From: Gemmatimonadota bacterium
Lineage (GTDB): Bacteria; GCA-2686955
DNA length: 5,370 nt
Assembly (NCBI GenBank): GCA_026991065.1
Contig: JALXCG010000529.1
Location: 1-5,370 of the forward strand
Direction of reading: 5' to 3'
Below are positions 4,693 through 5,370 of the stretch, piece after piece; position 1 is the stretch's first letter, and each line of letters opens with the position of its first letter. A model generated the notes under the pieces. The model saw only the letters and a program-made list of their open reading frames with translations. It ran no database searches and was not told the origin of the DNA. The translations under genes and the position numbers were made by a program.

Positions 4693-5370
4693 CCCACCAT
4701 CCGCGTGATCGACCGTGACCCGATTGTCGTCCGGGTGCCGGTCGATCAGCTTGTTGTAAGGGTCGATCCCCGCCGCGGTCGGTTTTTCATCCACGATGAT
4801 CGTCACCGTCTGGGGCGCGCCGCCGGTGATTGGCCGCTTATCCAGGTACAGCACCCGTTCATCGGCTTCTTCAGCCCCGGCGAAGACGCCCACATCGATC
4901 ATCTCCCGCAGCGGAACCTCCTTTTCACGGCCCTCCCCGTCGCAGCGCAGCTTCTTTGCCTCCAACTCGAGTGTTACCCGGTAGCGACCATCCTCCAGCG
5001 GCTCGTAAGAAGCTTTCAGCGCCCGGTTCTCGTAGAGCGTGATGGTGCGAAACAGGTCGTCGATCAGATACTGCAGATCGGGTGGAGTCACCGCCGCGAT
5101 CGCCTCCACCAACTCCTCCGATGTGGTATATGGAGGCTCCTGGTAGCGGACCCGATACAGATAATCGGAAAGGGCGCGATTCAGCGTCGCTTCGCCGAGA
5201 TAGTCGCGCAGCGCATACATTGCCAGGGCGCCCTTGTGGTAATGGATGTAGGCTTGATTCTCTGCGCGCATCAGCGGCAGCTCCCTCTTCTTTTCGGTGC
5301 TGCGCCCCATCAAGTAACGGTGCAACTCATATTTCAGGAAACGACGCATCTTCTCCGGGCCGAACTCCTG
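4690..5370 (-). CDS. C-terminal part of an M1-family aminopeptidase-type protein, likely the ABC-permease/M1 fusion kind (5' end outside the window)
   Basis: The 226 visible residues begin QEFGPEKMRRFLKYEL and are open to the right edge, so the Met at 5349 is internal and not the start. The first half is the helical C-terminal region of gluzincin aminopeptidases: ENQAYIHYHKGALAMYALRDYLGE followed by LNRALSDYLYRVRYQEPPYTTSEELVEAI. The zinc motif HExxH would lie upstream and is not seen. The second half is a beta-rich domain (YEPLEDGRYRVTLELEAKKL and IDVGVFAGAEE) ending GIDPYNKLIDRHPDDN. That ending is characteristic of large membrane proteins in which an ABC-2-type permease is joined to an M1 peptidase domain; this assignment is from memory of the family. 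The TAG stop belongs to the MITE-like element, so the final residues (about VTVDHADGG) may differ from the ancestral end. It is convergent with rubrerythrin and functionally unrelated to it as far as can be seen. Confidence 0.82.
   Translation of the reverse strand, partial: QEFGPEKMRRFLKYELHRYLMGRSTEKKRELPLMRAENQAYIHYHKGALAMYALRDYLGEATLNRALSDYLYRVRYQEPPYTTSEELVEAIAAVTPPDLQYLIDDLFRTITLYENRALKASYEPLEDGRYRVTLELEAKKLRCDGEGREKEVPLREMIDVGVFAGAEEADERVLYLDKRPITGGAPQTVTIIVDEKPTAAGIDPYNKLIDRHPDDNRVTVDHADGG

Noticed and set aside
4500-4718. Open frame of 72 codons across the MITE-like element
   Set aside because: It spans both terminal repeats and the flanks, has no domain resembling a transposase, and is explained by GC-rich composition.
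1-5370. CRISPR array, phage genes or a full insertion sequence
   Set aside because: No regularly spaced direct repeats, phage structural genes or transposase gene were seen; the only mobile-type feature is the short repeat family described.

Overview
The window is GC-rich bacterial DNA with closely packed, mostly intact genes on both strands. It suggests a proteobacterium, most likely a gammaproteobacterium that meets low-oxygen conditions. The reasons are a PerR-rubrerythrin operon, a MerR/MerC-type metal module, sigma70-like promoters and the C-terminal end of a large M1-peptidase-type protein. This assignment is an inference from gene families; nothing in the window is a taxonomic marker.

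Layout, left to right. (1) 1-381, minus: 5' part of a short-chain dehydrogenase/reductase gene resembling enoyl-ACP reductases. It is divergent from a TetR-family repressor gene (615-1241, plus). The shared intergenic region holds a good minus-strand promoter and two palindromes that could be the repressor's operators. (2) 1239-1359: a short convergent gap starting with one end of a repeat family (R1). (3) 1360-2790, minus: a three-gene operon of merR, a thioredoxin-like/MerC-like fusion with a Gly/Ser linker, and a small cysteine-rich thioredoxin. Its promoter at 2849-2880 has the long spacer typical of MerR control. (4) 2791-3396: about 600 bases without a gene, holding the mer promoter, a run of strong stem-loops (2987-3185), a good plus-strand promoter with an overlapping inverted repeat (3215-3243) and a long leader. 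(5) 3397-4469, plus: perR-like regulator and rubrerythrin, overlapping at TGATG. (6) 4526-4692: a 167-bp MITE-like element with 24-bp terminal inverted repeats, the complete member of R1. (7) 4690-5370, minus: C-terminal part of a protein of the M1 aminopeptidase / ABC-permease fusion type.

How the parts work together. The merR operon reads as a thiophilic-metal (probably mercury) sensing and handling cassette: metal-bound MerR would unwind its own promoter, the fusion protein would move metal through the membrane, and the small thioredoxin would supply or accept thiols. No mercuric reductase, MerT or MerP is present in the window. PerR and rubrerythrin form a self-contained peroxide defence unit: oxidation of PerR would release the operator and raise rubrerythrin.

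The most unusual observations concern the R1 repeat. Both convergent gene junctions carry it, and in two unrelated genes (tetR and the peptidase) the stop codon TAG is the first three bases of the repeat. A TA-targeting element whose own first base is G would recreate a TAG stop on insertion. The second notable item is the natural thioredoxin-(GGGSGGGGS)-MerC fusion.
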